Origin: Oscillospiraceae bacterium
Lineage (GTDB): Bacteria; Bacillota; Clostridia; Oscillospirales; Oscillospiraceae
Assembly: GCA_009776905.1 (NCBI GenBank)
Contig: WRMX01000016.1
Span: 1-31,770 of the forward strand
Length of the DNA: 31,770 bases
Direction of reading: 5' to 3'
This document shows, in pieces, positions 28,801 to 31,770 of the stretch (its first letter is position 1; the number at the start of each line of letters is the position of its first letter). Position numbers and translations under genes: made by a program. Under the pieces are notes generated by a model that did no database searches, was not told the origin of the DNA, and saw only the letters and a list, made by a program, of their open reading frames with translations.

Positions 28801-29622
28801 GGAAAAGTGATCACCCTGTTTGTTAAAAAATTCTCGGTCTACGCTGTCGCGTATAATTTTAAACCGCCGTCCTCTTCGGGCGCGTCCGCATCTGACAAGT
28901 CCGGTGCTGTTCCGGAAATCGATCCGCCGATGTTAAACACCATCGACCACTTCGCATATATCTTTGGATACCCGGACGGGCGTGTGAGGCCTGAAGGCAA
29001 TATTACGCGAGAAGAAGTGGCAACAATCTTTTTCCGGTTATTGAAAGATGAAATCAGGGACGAGAATCTGTCGTCCATTAATGATTTTTCGGATGTGGGC
29101 GGGAACCGGTGGTCAAACAATGCCATATCAACACTTGCGAAGCTGGGTATTTTATTGGGTTATCCCGATGGTGAATTCAAGCCGGGGAAAACCATAACCC
29201 GGGCTGAATTTGTGGCGATCGCGGCAAGGTTCCTGGATGTTATTAACGATAAAGGGGATATGCCTTACAGCGATGTTTCCGTTGACCATTGGGCCGCCAA
29301 ATACATAATGGGCGCTTATAACGTCGGGTTGGTAATGGGCTTCCCGGATGGGACATTCCGGCCTGAGGCGCCAATCAGCCGCGCCGAGGCGGTCGCCATA
29401 ATCAACAGGCTGCTTAACCGGCATGTGGAATCAACAGACGACCTGCTGCCTGACACAGTGAAATGGAGCGATAATGCCAATCCGGATGAATGGTATTATT
29501 TCGACATTCAGGAAGCAACGAATTCTCATGACTATTCCCGCAAAGAAGACGGCAGAAATGAAAAGTGGGAAGGACTTCTCCCAAATATCGACCGGGCAAC
29601 GTTTGAACGAATCCGGCAGTGA
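13891..29622 (+). CDS. giant SLH-anchored surface protein with cadherin/Ig-like tandem repeats
   Basis: One frame of 5,243 residues. A signal peptide (1-36, KR-rich head, core VLCFVCVIALFF, cleavage after AFGA) is followed by about 24 beta-sandwich domains (to about residue 2870). Each has an acidic 'DEDE' start and ends with a PVNDxP-type linker, typical of cadherin-like, VCBS and tandem Ig families that bind calcium. Residues 2971 to about 4386 carry composite repeats of about 407 residues. Next comes a duplicated module of about 80 residues ending in 'DYYS', an InlB_B-like segment, and a carboxypeptidase-regulatory-like domain. Three SLH domains (about 5018-5176) end with a tail. SLH binds pyruvylated wall polysaccharide, so the protein stands on the cell surface, probably as an adhesin or stalk. 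Start at 13891 is inferred from the promoter; its GGGGGG is 15 bp upstream. Confidence 0.88.
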   Translation: MISMHVKRNNTAKRVLCFVCVIALFFSYVPVPAFGAENDEPPVANNDTISVNSTDESVLINVLKNDSSPNEEELVILSVATPTSLSTPSSLEGWTPGNVEIENNQICYTPNPRNKIGVTFTYTIGYKDVVDSPTATGTVTVNITDVNFIPIIKPEPNAEGYTIDEDEPLEFSFTVLDRDIGNILEDLQVSVSSDNQSVFAESGKTISSPTSLSIDEVRYTVTWQPAKDANTVKDDPVILTIHAKDGDGGEVSLSVAITVTPVPDAPIANDDKEYATSTVTSLLIDVLANDVSVDGGSLIILEVGTPTAGSMEPAGSAVVEDEKIRYTLDPRNKENVTFTYSIGYAGVEDSLEATGTVTVYITAANFIPEIRPEATSYTIDEDEPLEFTFTVYDRDTDDITSMDIVIESNNQEVFLDGVWTFKSTELISIDEVRYTVTWQPVKDANTTEHGAVSITITATDENDDASITCVLPITVNPLNDDPVITMTPEEDSYTIEEDTPLTITFTVTDVDPGDLAKLAFTITSDNQKIFEDGGYTLTLVSTVDSMATYSLTWMPEQDANTEKDDAVSLTILVEDGNGGEDSATIEITVTPVDDAPIAEDDEVYADSTEINIQIDVIDNDFSVDGYPLVILSVSTPTSITMEPAGSAVVENGKIKYTLDPRNKEDVTFTYTIGYEGVEDSLLIATATVTIHITDVNFIPEIMPEATSFTINEDETLSFTFTVYDRDIGDILTDLDVTITSGNQDVFMNGEFSIATPTSLDSDTVEFSVTWKPVKDANTKEYGPVNIIITATDEFGGVGECIIPITVNPMNDLPVLTQMGGEWRMNEDGTAFFKFRVYDVDTPNPLTEFKNITVASSNQNILKDTNITLSAPEKIDARTAEYTLTFKPEADQNTSLDLDAAVNGIIINVSLEDSDGGEASEEWELFINPVNDPPTAMNYSLTINEDEVVLFYVIADGIDVDILTNGDVLSIATFTSLTTNGGTVELVDPGNGNPAYLRYAPKKDYFGTDSFSYVICDEASEESIGHVNLTIIPVNDAPVFIGLPDTITVLEDDIEANLSFVFFVDDAETNADSLMVQAASLNTGKISSVLVEHNIVGGERVLVLHLVANQNTTKGGPVTIRLVVSDTDLTTTQYIEVNITAVNDPPVARNITYNYNEDTPLPISITDILSNVTDVDVATDDDVVSFVNFTSLSEGTLVRDGDTLLFTPVPDSEKNVTFTYIVEDKSGAQATATITLNCIPVNDPPWMDDILPKSPATAFSVDEDDSITIPIKFHDPETLNKDLIIIVTASDSSVVNLYSTVVKDFTVDGGNLVITPIHDKNTKDAPPLLVTVTISDGINSVYKTFYLEVHPMPDAPVAVNDLYSDRAGNTLTFNPLDNDYDVDDGEIISMYSITEPGEEQGTLSLLEDGSGRYVFIADEDFTGDVILHYYIIDNSKDDDPENAIRDDFDNPIGLKSNEGTITINVTEQSSGPSLRALGGIVTFVGNVVDDLELTVRNIPSGNPYNLSVVSSNTAVISVMDIAGMGPEANALTGGTQPLKLTAKAPGETLITVTLEYGAIIDSISFYVTVSAFNNPPTTEDTYGDVEEGVYQAWFDVLENCNDVEKPVNLKLLEILPPESGSYHATVSIVEHDGKQQIQYEVIGAKYDQLYWNGTDEINYRIIDGGGATADGKLFVTRLEMDNAPVGQMDIFYVEYSEISAGKTFDPLYNDYDRDDQYGAHIGQSLSEKGRLYIYSITPVAGSPEVEIALDGKTFTFPAEDPHAEPPVLIEPGWYDYTYIAKNTGWSGIEQSTSPTTTIWIGVKDEDGVVPPRVTSRSHEFNEDTYVNTPFTDNAAGSIHAENPYAGSDITNYKLTIEITAITLTLSSAYPSSSQHIEDIIDFTKAANKTFGVDIIGDTTFQLNALPDAYGRFVITWRAVLTYDKDGVSLVEPKYSGTTTNTIHILPVNDPPELSIATDDLASADVTVIDPVAKGYYRNEDNIDDVDLSIYVLRSETAKIPLYVDDVDLNFSNAAEIAKGLTFSWKNSEEINIPVETNVHVYLDEVNHPGDNHYYILEITPIRSEQEPEYNPAYLTVTVSDGFETDSVLIEVYVEPKNTPPFAREHTVTTYEDMRISIPVVIASGADNLVSDIDRDNLTIVISNTAIDGKIPEDGWPRDLGLFQVQLVDGVPKEVPVGPERGTITVAGRNIVFQPAENYNNWDDDLGDHGDWTDTPLLIYFMLHDGQAFSTEVIDLADLEKYDLENLTYHGEVGVVNIKIIAENDPPDIYGLLGDYTMLEDEADFYITFHARDVDGDELDEDSFTVTFIDDYGHIKFAKVESIVHELDGSYTCKLHIETKQDQFCTDLEPPHVITITVTDHELESSVSFNLSITPVNDGIVLLHVEEQATNGVPAPDQQTNEENFFFIRNEDTQLVIDFENYFKDIDGDDIKITALGTATHGTLVRTSDTVITFTPASNFNSFEAWSGDTLTRKALAELVYGDYAWMTLTLSDPYGDAHVVTVQIQINPVNDSPVANAFTVNVDEDPENPITITPFVSGRVSDIDNMLDELTLTAVGTTAHGTVTWNSGARSFDYMPNPDWNGTDTVSYTVFDGQYYSSNIISIVVTSVHDEPRISFEGNDGYFGKPSTPDDVLKITFDEDLTGKFMIHIWTPEAVNLLLKIIPYTLNGGAPYQNIITPDGVKFSGSTDFCEVTVTPLPNQFGVFGLEFWLDDGVADTVVRYVTVTVNPINDKPVLAGTDTFTMLEDTSVGGSLSATDVETAAANMLYSIKEAPKNGTLVLDSQTVSGSALVCTWTYTPDLDWYGTETFVIEVEDDNSTDFNDYDDLSTPVPGRTDKVITVTVTPVNDTPTAPTDVSLDKTQYGGGDTATLSFTAGEDHWGETPRADLTYDIDVSYDNGVSWTRIATDYNPAENEGLGGSFKYTYTITADNKDTTGLLARVRTHDTVNATWGSPTLSETLYSGYTTTSAASVDSTNPTVSAAQSPTTDTNLDVIITLTIADPGTGASGIDTVVSDDDLDEGTGTGYTFIAEVNGTYKFTVTDKVGHTAAASIIITNIDKLNPIVSADIATITSLDNKYANSGETVTLTYVDQPGTSDYKMSGVVLSQYVLSLDGTAPASGAASWLEYTVPIELDTKGTWYIHAKVRDNAGNEVIDTFGPYIIKNSAPVAIDGSVNVTEHASTAFPNGNKVTVDLRIYVSDVDAADVLTYTVVTYPGSLYGTWTATSTAGVYEFVHSGYGVLPFEDKLYVTFYAKDSDDEVSATKTVTINVQEVNDKPSVPEDVDPEEDYYKDGDVVELVWTESSDEETATADLKYEIEVSFNGGTWTTVETTDAGDTDYDYTVSSGGANGTMQLRIRALDNHATLPPERSDWALSPIYSLDNANPTVSAVQSPTADTNGNVTITLTVTDPEEGASGIASVMSDDGLAQGTGYTFTATKNGTYTFTVKDKVGHTATESIAITNIDKLDPGVSVDIDEIEATEDKYADSDVEIELTYIDQPATGDYKMSGVTLRQYVLSQDDTVPASGATSWTNYGGPIALNTKGTWYIHAKVRDNAGNEVIETFGPYVINNSAPVAIDGSVNVTEHASMALPNANRVTVDLRSYVSDVDAADELTITVDTYPDSKYGTWTATATLGVYEFVHSGYGVLPFTDKLYVTFYATDSDSELSDIKTVTINVQEVNDKPSTPTGVGPEEDYYKDGDVVELVWTESSDEETATADLVYEIEVSFNEGSWTAVTTTGTGATDYNYAVASSGVNGTMQLRIRALDNHLTLPVERSDWALSPIYSLDNADPTVSAAQNPTSDTNGNVTITLTITDPEAGASGIDTVVSDDDLDEGTAPDTFIVDVNGTYSFTVTDNVGHTARTSISITNIDKLDPIVSADIATITSLDNKYANSGATVTLTYVDQPATGDYKMSGVDISQYVLSLDGTAPASGATSWTNYGGPIALNTKGTWYIHAKVCDNAGNEVIETFGPYVINNSAPVATDGSVYVTEHASTALPNANRVTVDLRNYVTDVDVSDVLTYTVVTYPDSLYGTWTATATPGVYEFVHSGYGVLPFVDELYVTFYAKDSDGEVSATKTVTISVTEVNDKPSTPTGVDPATDYYKDGDVVELSWMASTDEETATTDLKYEIEVSFNGGSWTTVATTGTGDTDYDYSVSSSGANGNMQLRIRALDNHATLPEERSDWALSPIYSLDNANPTVSAVQSPMADTNGDVTITLTIADSGAGASGIDTVVSDDGLTPGSGANTFTATTNGTYTFTVTDNVGHAATATITISNIDKLPPKPVAATSSGGLTDWDGYEISHEITVTLTYEDADATTAYKSSVITTSQYLLIQSSSGPPAIPGSDAAWRGYTVPVVIGTRGIWYLYGRAIDNVGNETITYLGVYTITIDPLLPYAATLTVRKDNAVWPGHGKTFTLKLSSDETKTANISSGSVSVVSGEWKIYDGAEYTGTNIIIDGGAGSASLDYYSVTFTAVPAGMATGANIDASNGMSSGEALLTGTAVTLTASGATPMEYSYLWTGAGANSETTPDLSLTVTSTVDVECTVTGLYNAIIHVFRDRVLWGDRIVELYDGITRTTILMESGLHTSEYSAQVMNGTYYIYVDRINTGATITVYDADAEVTLDYYSLILHRETGVSVVTGNGAYLAGKTVNISAMLYSGYEWDKWDDSVSPGFGEVTERNASIIMPDHLLILTANAKTIPDIEPETYTVTVIVLQEESGEETPLPDVNVEIPGEGSGATDSDGYVVLSDISPGYHVLLLSGQLSPLLSDYSSSFAVYGNLTVTIVLPIDGSIKGGHLFSEFSHEENVRVDNQDLHEVYEAAKNEDNTNDALGVTVYDLVYYDDGGDITIFLIANEVDESFQQTEIDAIQDEIDADDKDDSFMLDLSAYIRVVDNQGDLKREMQLDELNGIVRVYVTLAPEHQGHIDYAVYRYHDAGIPDPLQPVQPAQNVQKIPEGEDNKIDGEYFEISPDGKVITLFVKKFSVYAVAYNFKPPSSSGASASDKSGAVPEIDPPMLNTIDHFAYIFGYPDGRVRPEGNITREEVATIFFRLLKDEIRDENLSSINDFSDVGGNRWSNNAISTLAKLGILLGYPDGEFKPGKTITRAEFVAIAARFLDVINDKGDMPYSDVSVDHWAAKYIMGAYNVGLVMGFPDGTFRPEAPISRAEAVAIINRLLNRHVESTDDLLPDTVKWSDNANPDEWYYFDIQEATNSHDYSRKEDGRNEKWEGLLPNIDRATFERIRQ
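13999..16317 (+). repeat. alternating A/B domain pairs at the N-terminus of the giant protein
   Basis: Type A domains (about 100 residues, 'IDVLANDxSVDG...TLDPRNKE...VTFTYTIGY') start near 14005, 14683 and 15673. Each is followed by a type B domain (about 115 residues, 'TIDEDEPLEFTFTVYDRD...VTWQPVKDANT'); an extra B-like domain stands at about 15340-15670. The three A copies share long identical stretches, so they arose by duplication of an A-B pair. Confidence 0.75.
22801..24024 (+). repeat. composite repeat copy 1 (408 residues)
   Basis: Four modules stand in order: an Ig-like module beginning DSTNPTVSA; a module with 'SLDNKYANSGETVTLTY' ending 'DNAGNEVIDTFGPY'; a cadherin-like module 'SAPVAIDGSVNVTEHAST' ending 'VNDKP'; and a fibronectin-III-like module ending 'RSDWALSPIYSL'. 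Copy 1 is the most diverged of the three. A further diverged fibronectin-like module ('PTAPTDVSLDKTQYGGGD') precedes it at about 22432-22800. Confidence 0.85.
24025..25242 (+). repeat. composite repeat copy 2 (406 residues)
   Basis: Same four modules in the same order, starting DNANPTVSA. Large parts are nearly identical in DNA to copies 1 and 3, for example the segment coding WALSPIYSLDNA at each boundary. The second module here starts with a changed segment ('IDEIEATEDKYADSDVEIELTY') that marks it apart from copies 1 and 3. Confidence 0.88.
25243..26463 (+). repeat. composite repeat copy 3 (407 residues)
   Basis: Same four modules, starting DNADPTVSA. The second module returns to the copy-1 form ('IVSADIATITSLDNKYANSG') with near-identical DNA, so copies 1 and 3 are closer there while copies 2 and 3 are closer elsewhere. 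This mosaic pattern suggests gene conversion among copies. Confidence 0.88.
26464..27050 (+). repeat. partial fourth composite repeat
   Basis: The first module (DNANPTVSAVQSP) is nearly identical to that of copy 2. The second module is strongly diverged ('GGLTDWDGYEISHEITVTLTY...AIDNVGNETI'). The cadherin and fibronectin-like modules are absent. The array therefore ends inside a unit. Confidence 0.8.
28942..29418 (+). other. three S-layer homology domains
   Basis: SLH1 (28942-29049) has 'YIFGYPDGRVRPEGNITREE', SLH2 (about 29086-29238) has 'GYPDGEFKPGKTITRAEF' and SLH3 (about 29263-29418) has 'GFPDGTFRPEAPISRAEA'. The T/S-R-A/E-E motifs of the wall-polysaccharide pocket are present in all three (TREE, TRAE, SRAE). 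The tail after SLH3 with 'EWYYFDIQEATNSHDY' is typical of clostridial SLH proteins. Confidence 0.92.
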
Positions 29623-29711
29623 GCAGTGGCTTGGAGCGGGTTTGAGAACGCCGCATATATGAAGAATACCATGGGCAGTCTTTTGATCCATCCATCGAGT
29701 TTTGCCACACG

Positions 29712-29759
29712 TTTTGCAAGCCTCATAATAATGCAAAAGGAAACAAGCAATTGTTGCTT
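29712..29759. other. two short inverted repeats after the giant gene
   Basis: TTTTGCA (29712-29718) pairs with TGCAAAA (29732-29738) over 13 bases, and AAGCAA-TTG-TTGCTT lies at 29745-29759. Neither has a following T-run, so no clear terminator for the giant gene is visible. The second lies 29 bp before the next start and may be an operator or fold in the leader. Confidence 0.4.
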
Positions 29760-29788
29760 AATAATAAGAAAACGAAAGGAAAGAAAAC

Positions 29789-30160
29789 ATGGAATTCTCA
29801 TTTATGCACGTCTGCATATACGTGCTCGACCTCGACAAAAGCATCGCGTTCTATAAAGAGGCTCTCGGACTCAGCGAAATGCGGCGCATGGACGCGCCGG
29901 ACGGCTCATTCACCCTCGTGTTCCTCGGGGACAACAAAACGCATTTCCAGCTCGAACTGACCTGTATGCACGACAGGAAAGAGCCATACGACCTCGGCGA
30001 CAACGAAACGCATATCGCGTTCTCGGTCGGCGACCTCGAGAATGCCAGAAAAAAGCATAAGGAAATGGACTGCATATGCTTTGAAAACCAGGCCATGGGC
30101 ATATACTTCATCGAAGACCCTGACGGCTATTGGCTCGAGATTATCCCCGAACGCCGCTGA
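29789..30160 (+). CDS. glyoxalase I-like VOC superfamily protein
   Basis: A 123-residue single-domain vicinal-oxygen-chelate protein with two beta-alpha-beta-beta-beta units. The four metal ligands of lactoylglutathione lyase are at the expected places: His7 ('FMHVCIYV'), Glu56 ('FQLELT'), His75 ('ETHIAF') and Glu117 ('YWLEIIPE'); the Escherichia coli enzyme uses His5, Glu56, His74 and Glu122. It most likely isomerises the hemithioacetal of methylglyoxal, but because many Firmicutes lack glutathione the thiol is uncertain and another VOC activity is possible. AAAGGA at 29775-29780, 8 bp upstream, supports ATG 29789. Only 20 bp separate it from the decarboxylase gene, so the two are probably co-transcribed. 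Confidence 0.85.
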   Translation: MEFSFMHVCIYVLDLDKSIAFYKEALGLSEMRRMDAPDGSFTLVFLGDNKTHFQLELTCMHDRKEPYDLGDNETHIAFSVGDLENARKKHKEMDCICFENQAMGIYFIEDPDGYWLEIIPERR

Positions 30161-30180
30161 CACGCAGCGCAAGGCCAACA

Positions 30181-31617
30181 ATGTTATACGAAAAGCTTAA
30201 AGCCCACGCAGCGGAAGGCTCATACCCGATGCACATGCCGGGGCATAAAAGGAACGCAGCGCATCTTCCCCATGGGCTGCCATATGATATCGACATCACA
30301 GAAATCCATGGATTCGACGACCTGCATGCCCCCAAGGGGACGCTGCTTGAAATTGAGAACCTTGCCGCGCGTCTGTATGGCAGCGACAAGGCATTCATGC
30401 TCGTCAACGGATCGACGGCAGGGATGCTTGCCGCCGTTGGGGCGAGCATAAATCGCGGCGACAAGATGCTTATGGCGCGTAATTGCCATGTCTCTGCTTA
30501 TAACGCAGCCGCGCTTTTCGGCGCCATGCCATGTTATCTCGCTCCGGAAACGGACATTGAAACAGGCATATCACGCGGCATCGACCCGAAAGCTGTCGAT
30601 GCCGCGCTTGTTGAGCATACGGAAACTAAGCTCGTTGCGATTACCTCCCCTACATATGAAGGAGTCGTCAGCGACATTGATTCAATCGCGGACATAGCCC
30701 ATAGGCGCGGCATCCCATTGCTGGTCGACGCGGCGCATGGGGCGCACCTTGGCTTTTCCGACCGTTTCCCGAAAAGCCCGATACATTCAGGCGCGGACAT
30801 CACCGTAATGAGCCTGCACAAGACGCTGCCCGCTCTTACCCAATCAGCGCTTTTGCATGTGCAAGGGGCGCTGGTCGAGACAGATAAAATAGCTCGAATG
30901 CTGTCCGTCGTGCAAACCAGCAGCCCTTCGTACGTGTTGATGGCGTCGATTGACAGCTGCCTGAGGCTGCTGTCGTCCTGCGGCGCGGAATTATTTAACG
31001 AATATGTCCGGTGTCTTGATGATTTCTATGCAAAAACTGCTAATATGCAACAATTGAAGCTGTTCCGAGGCAGCTGCGGCGCAACTAAAATAAATAATCA
31101 CGAGTTCGACATGGGAAAACTCGTGATTTCGACCGGAGGCTCATCTGTCACCGGTCCGCAGCTTGTCGGAATATTGAGGGAGAAATATGGCATTGAGCTT
31201 GAAATGGCGGGGGTTCGATATGCGCTTGCCATGACGAGCATCTGCGACACCGATGAGGGATTTCATCGGCTCGCAGATGCTCTTGTCGATATCGATAAGG
31301 ATTTCGGAAACGTTCAACGAATCCCGGCGAGCGGAGTAAGAGCCGCTAATTTCGTTCATGTCCCGAGACAGGCTGTCGCCCCATGCGATGCGCTCAATAA
31401 GACGGGAAGTCTTTTCCCCTTGCGTGACTCGATTGGCATGACGTCGCTTGAGCTTATATGCGCATATCCGCCGGGTGTCCCAATACTGGCTCCCGGCGAG
31501 ATAATAGACGAAATCGTAATATCATATATCTCGGATTCAATTGCATCGGGGCTCACGCTAAGGAGCGACAGCCACGCCCTGCCTTCACGCATTTATGCTA
31601 CGTCAGAGCATCTTTAA
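30181..31617 (+). CDS. Orn/Lys/Arg decarboxylase family PLP enzyme
   Basis: A 478-residue fold-type I pyridoxal-phosphate protein of the short Orn/Lys/Arg decarboxylase type found in Firmicutes. It begins with 'YPMHMPGHKRN', has 'DITEIHGFDDLHAP' and 'LVNGSTAGMLAA' (phosphate-binding side), 'DAAHGAHLGF' with the cofactor-ring Asp, and Lys214 in 'SLHKTLPALTQSALLH' as the Schiff-base lysine. The C-terminal domain has 'AYPPGVPILAPGE'. Relatives decarboxylate arginine, lysine or ornithine toward polyamines; the substrate cannot be told here. ATG 30181 is preferred because the protein then starts at the family N-terminus, although only a weak AAGG (30171-30174) precedes it; coupling to the gene 20 bp upstream may help. 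Confidence 0.88.
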   Translation: MLYEKLKAHAAEGSYPMHMPGHKRNAAHLPHGLPYDIDITEIHGFDDLHAPKGTLLEIENLAARLYGSDKAFMLVNGSTAGMLAAVGASINRGDKMLMARNCHVSAYNAAALFGAMPCYLAPETDIETGISRGIDPKAVDAALVEHTETKLVAITSPTYEGVVSDIDSIADIAHRRGIPLLVDAAHGAHLGFSDRFPKSPIHSGADITVMSLHKTLPALTQSALLHVQGALVETDKIARMLSVVQTSSPSYVLMASIDSCLRLLSSCGAELFNEYVRCLDDFYAKTANMQQLKLFRGSCGATKINNHEFDMGKLVISTGGSSVTGPQLVGILREKYGIELEMAGVRYALAMTSICDTDEGFHRLADALVDIDKDFGNVQRIPASGVRAANFVHVPRQAVAPCDALNKTGSLFPLRDSIGMTSLELICAYPPGVPILAPGEIIDEIVISYISDSIASGLTLRSDSHALPSRIYATSEHL

Positions 31618-31618
31618 G

Positions 31619-31639
31619 AGTGCTTAACTTAGCACTTTT
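31619..31639 (+). terminator. intrinsic terminator after the decarboxylase gene
   Basis: AGTGCT (31619-31624) pairs with AGCACT (31631-31636) over TAACTT, and TTT follows. Flanking AAG and TTT can lengthen the stem by weak pairs. It begins one base after the TAA stop. The T-run is short (four T counting the last stem base), so it is a weak to moderate terminator. Confidence 0.55.
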
Positions 31640-31770
31640 GTATTGAGATTTTTTATGTCTATTGATATCTACAATTCACGCCCGGTGAGGTAGACGTTTA
31701 TTTTTGCTTCATTTAGCGCAGCAAGGAAGCGGAGCGGTGCGAAACTGAGGCAAGGATGCCTCATTTGAGC
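31640..31770. other. end of window, no gene seen, one hairpin
   Basis: I see no supported gene in these 131 bp. TGAGGCA-agga-TGCCTCA at 31746-31763 is a perfect 7-bp hairpin similar in build (NNGGCA, four-base loop, TGCCNN) to the pair at 9074-9122, so the window may end inside another repeat element. Confidence 0.4.

Noticed and set aside
29626..29856. Small + strand frame after the giant gene
   Set aside because: It overlaps the start of the well-supported glyoxalase-like gene in another frame and has no ribosome site or recognisable character.

Overview
The window reads as chromosomal DNA of an anaerobic, amino-acid-fermenting Firmicute (class Clostridia is my best guess). The reasons are strong GGAGG-type ribosome-binding sites with several TTG/GTG starts, a histidine-degradation gene set of clostridial type, an old-yellow-enzyme/enoate-reductase-like iron-sulfur flavoprotein, and a very large surface protein ending in S-layer homology (SLH) repeats. 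All recognisable genes lie on the + strand. The species cannot be named from this sequence alone.

Region 1 (1-4591) is an oligopeptide/dipeptide ABC importer. It holds the C-terminus of a family 5 solute-binding protein, then permease (DppB type), ATPase (DppF type), permease (DppC type) and ATPase (DppD type). The last ATPase carries an odd 75-residue Gly/Ala-rich N-terminal extension made partly by a 15-bp tandem repeat. Region 2 (4830-11562) holds the flavoprotein followed by three histidine-catabolism genes: urocanate hydratase, glutamate formiminotransferase and imidazolonepropionase. Together these three take urocanate to glutamate and a formimino-folate. Histidine ammonia-lyase is not in the window. 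The gaps between these genes are filled with short tandem repeats (about 18-52 bp units, a different family in each gap) and one long imperfect palindrome between hutU and the formiminotransferase gene.

Region 3 (11706-13386) encodes a DUF4349-type lipoprotein, whose Gly-rich tail is interrupted by an in-frame stop, and a small acidic protein with an EF-hand-like calcium loop. Region 4 (about 13387-13890) is a 500-bp AT-rich leader with several hairpins, one resembling an IS200/IS605 end, and a good promoter. Region 5 (13891-29622) is one gene of about 5,243 codons. It encodes a secreted protein with a signal peptide, roughly 24 cadherin/Ig-like sandwich domains, three near-identical composite repeats of about 407 residues plus a partial fourth, a C-terminal stalk of small beta-modules, and three SLH domains for cell-wall anchoring.

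Region 6 (29789-31770) holds a glyoxalase-I-like protein, an Orn/Lys/Arg-decarboxylase-family enzyme, a terminator, and about 130 bp without a recognisable gene. The most interesting items are the giant repetitive surface protein with its recently amplified repeats, the enoate-reductase-like enzyme beside urocanate hydratase (a possible reductive branch for urocanate; inference only), the palindromic element at the end of hutU, and the gap-specific repeat families.
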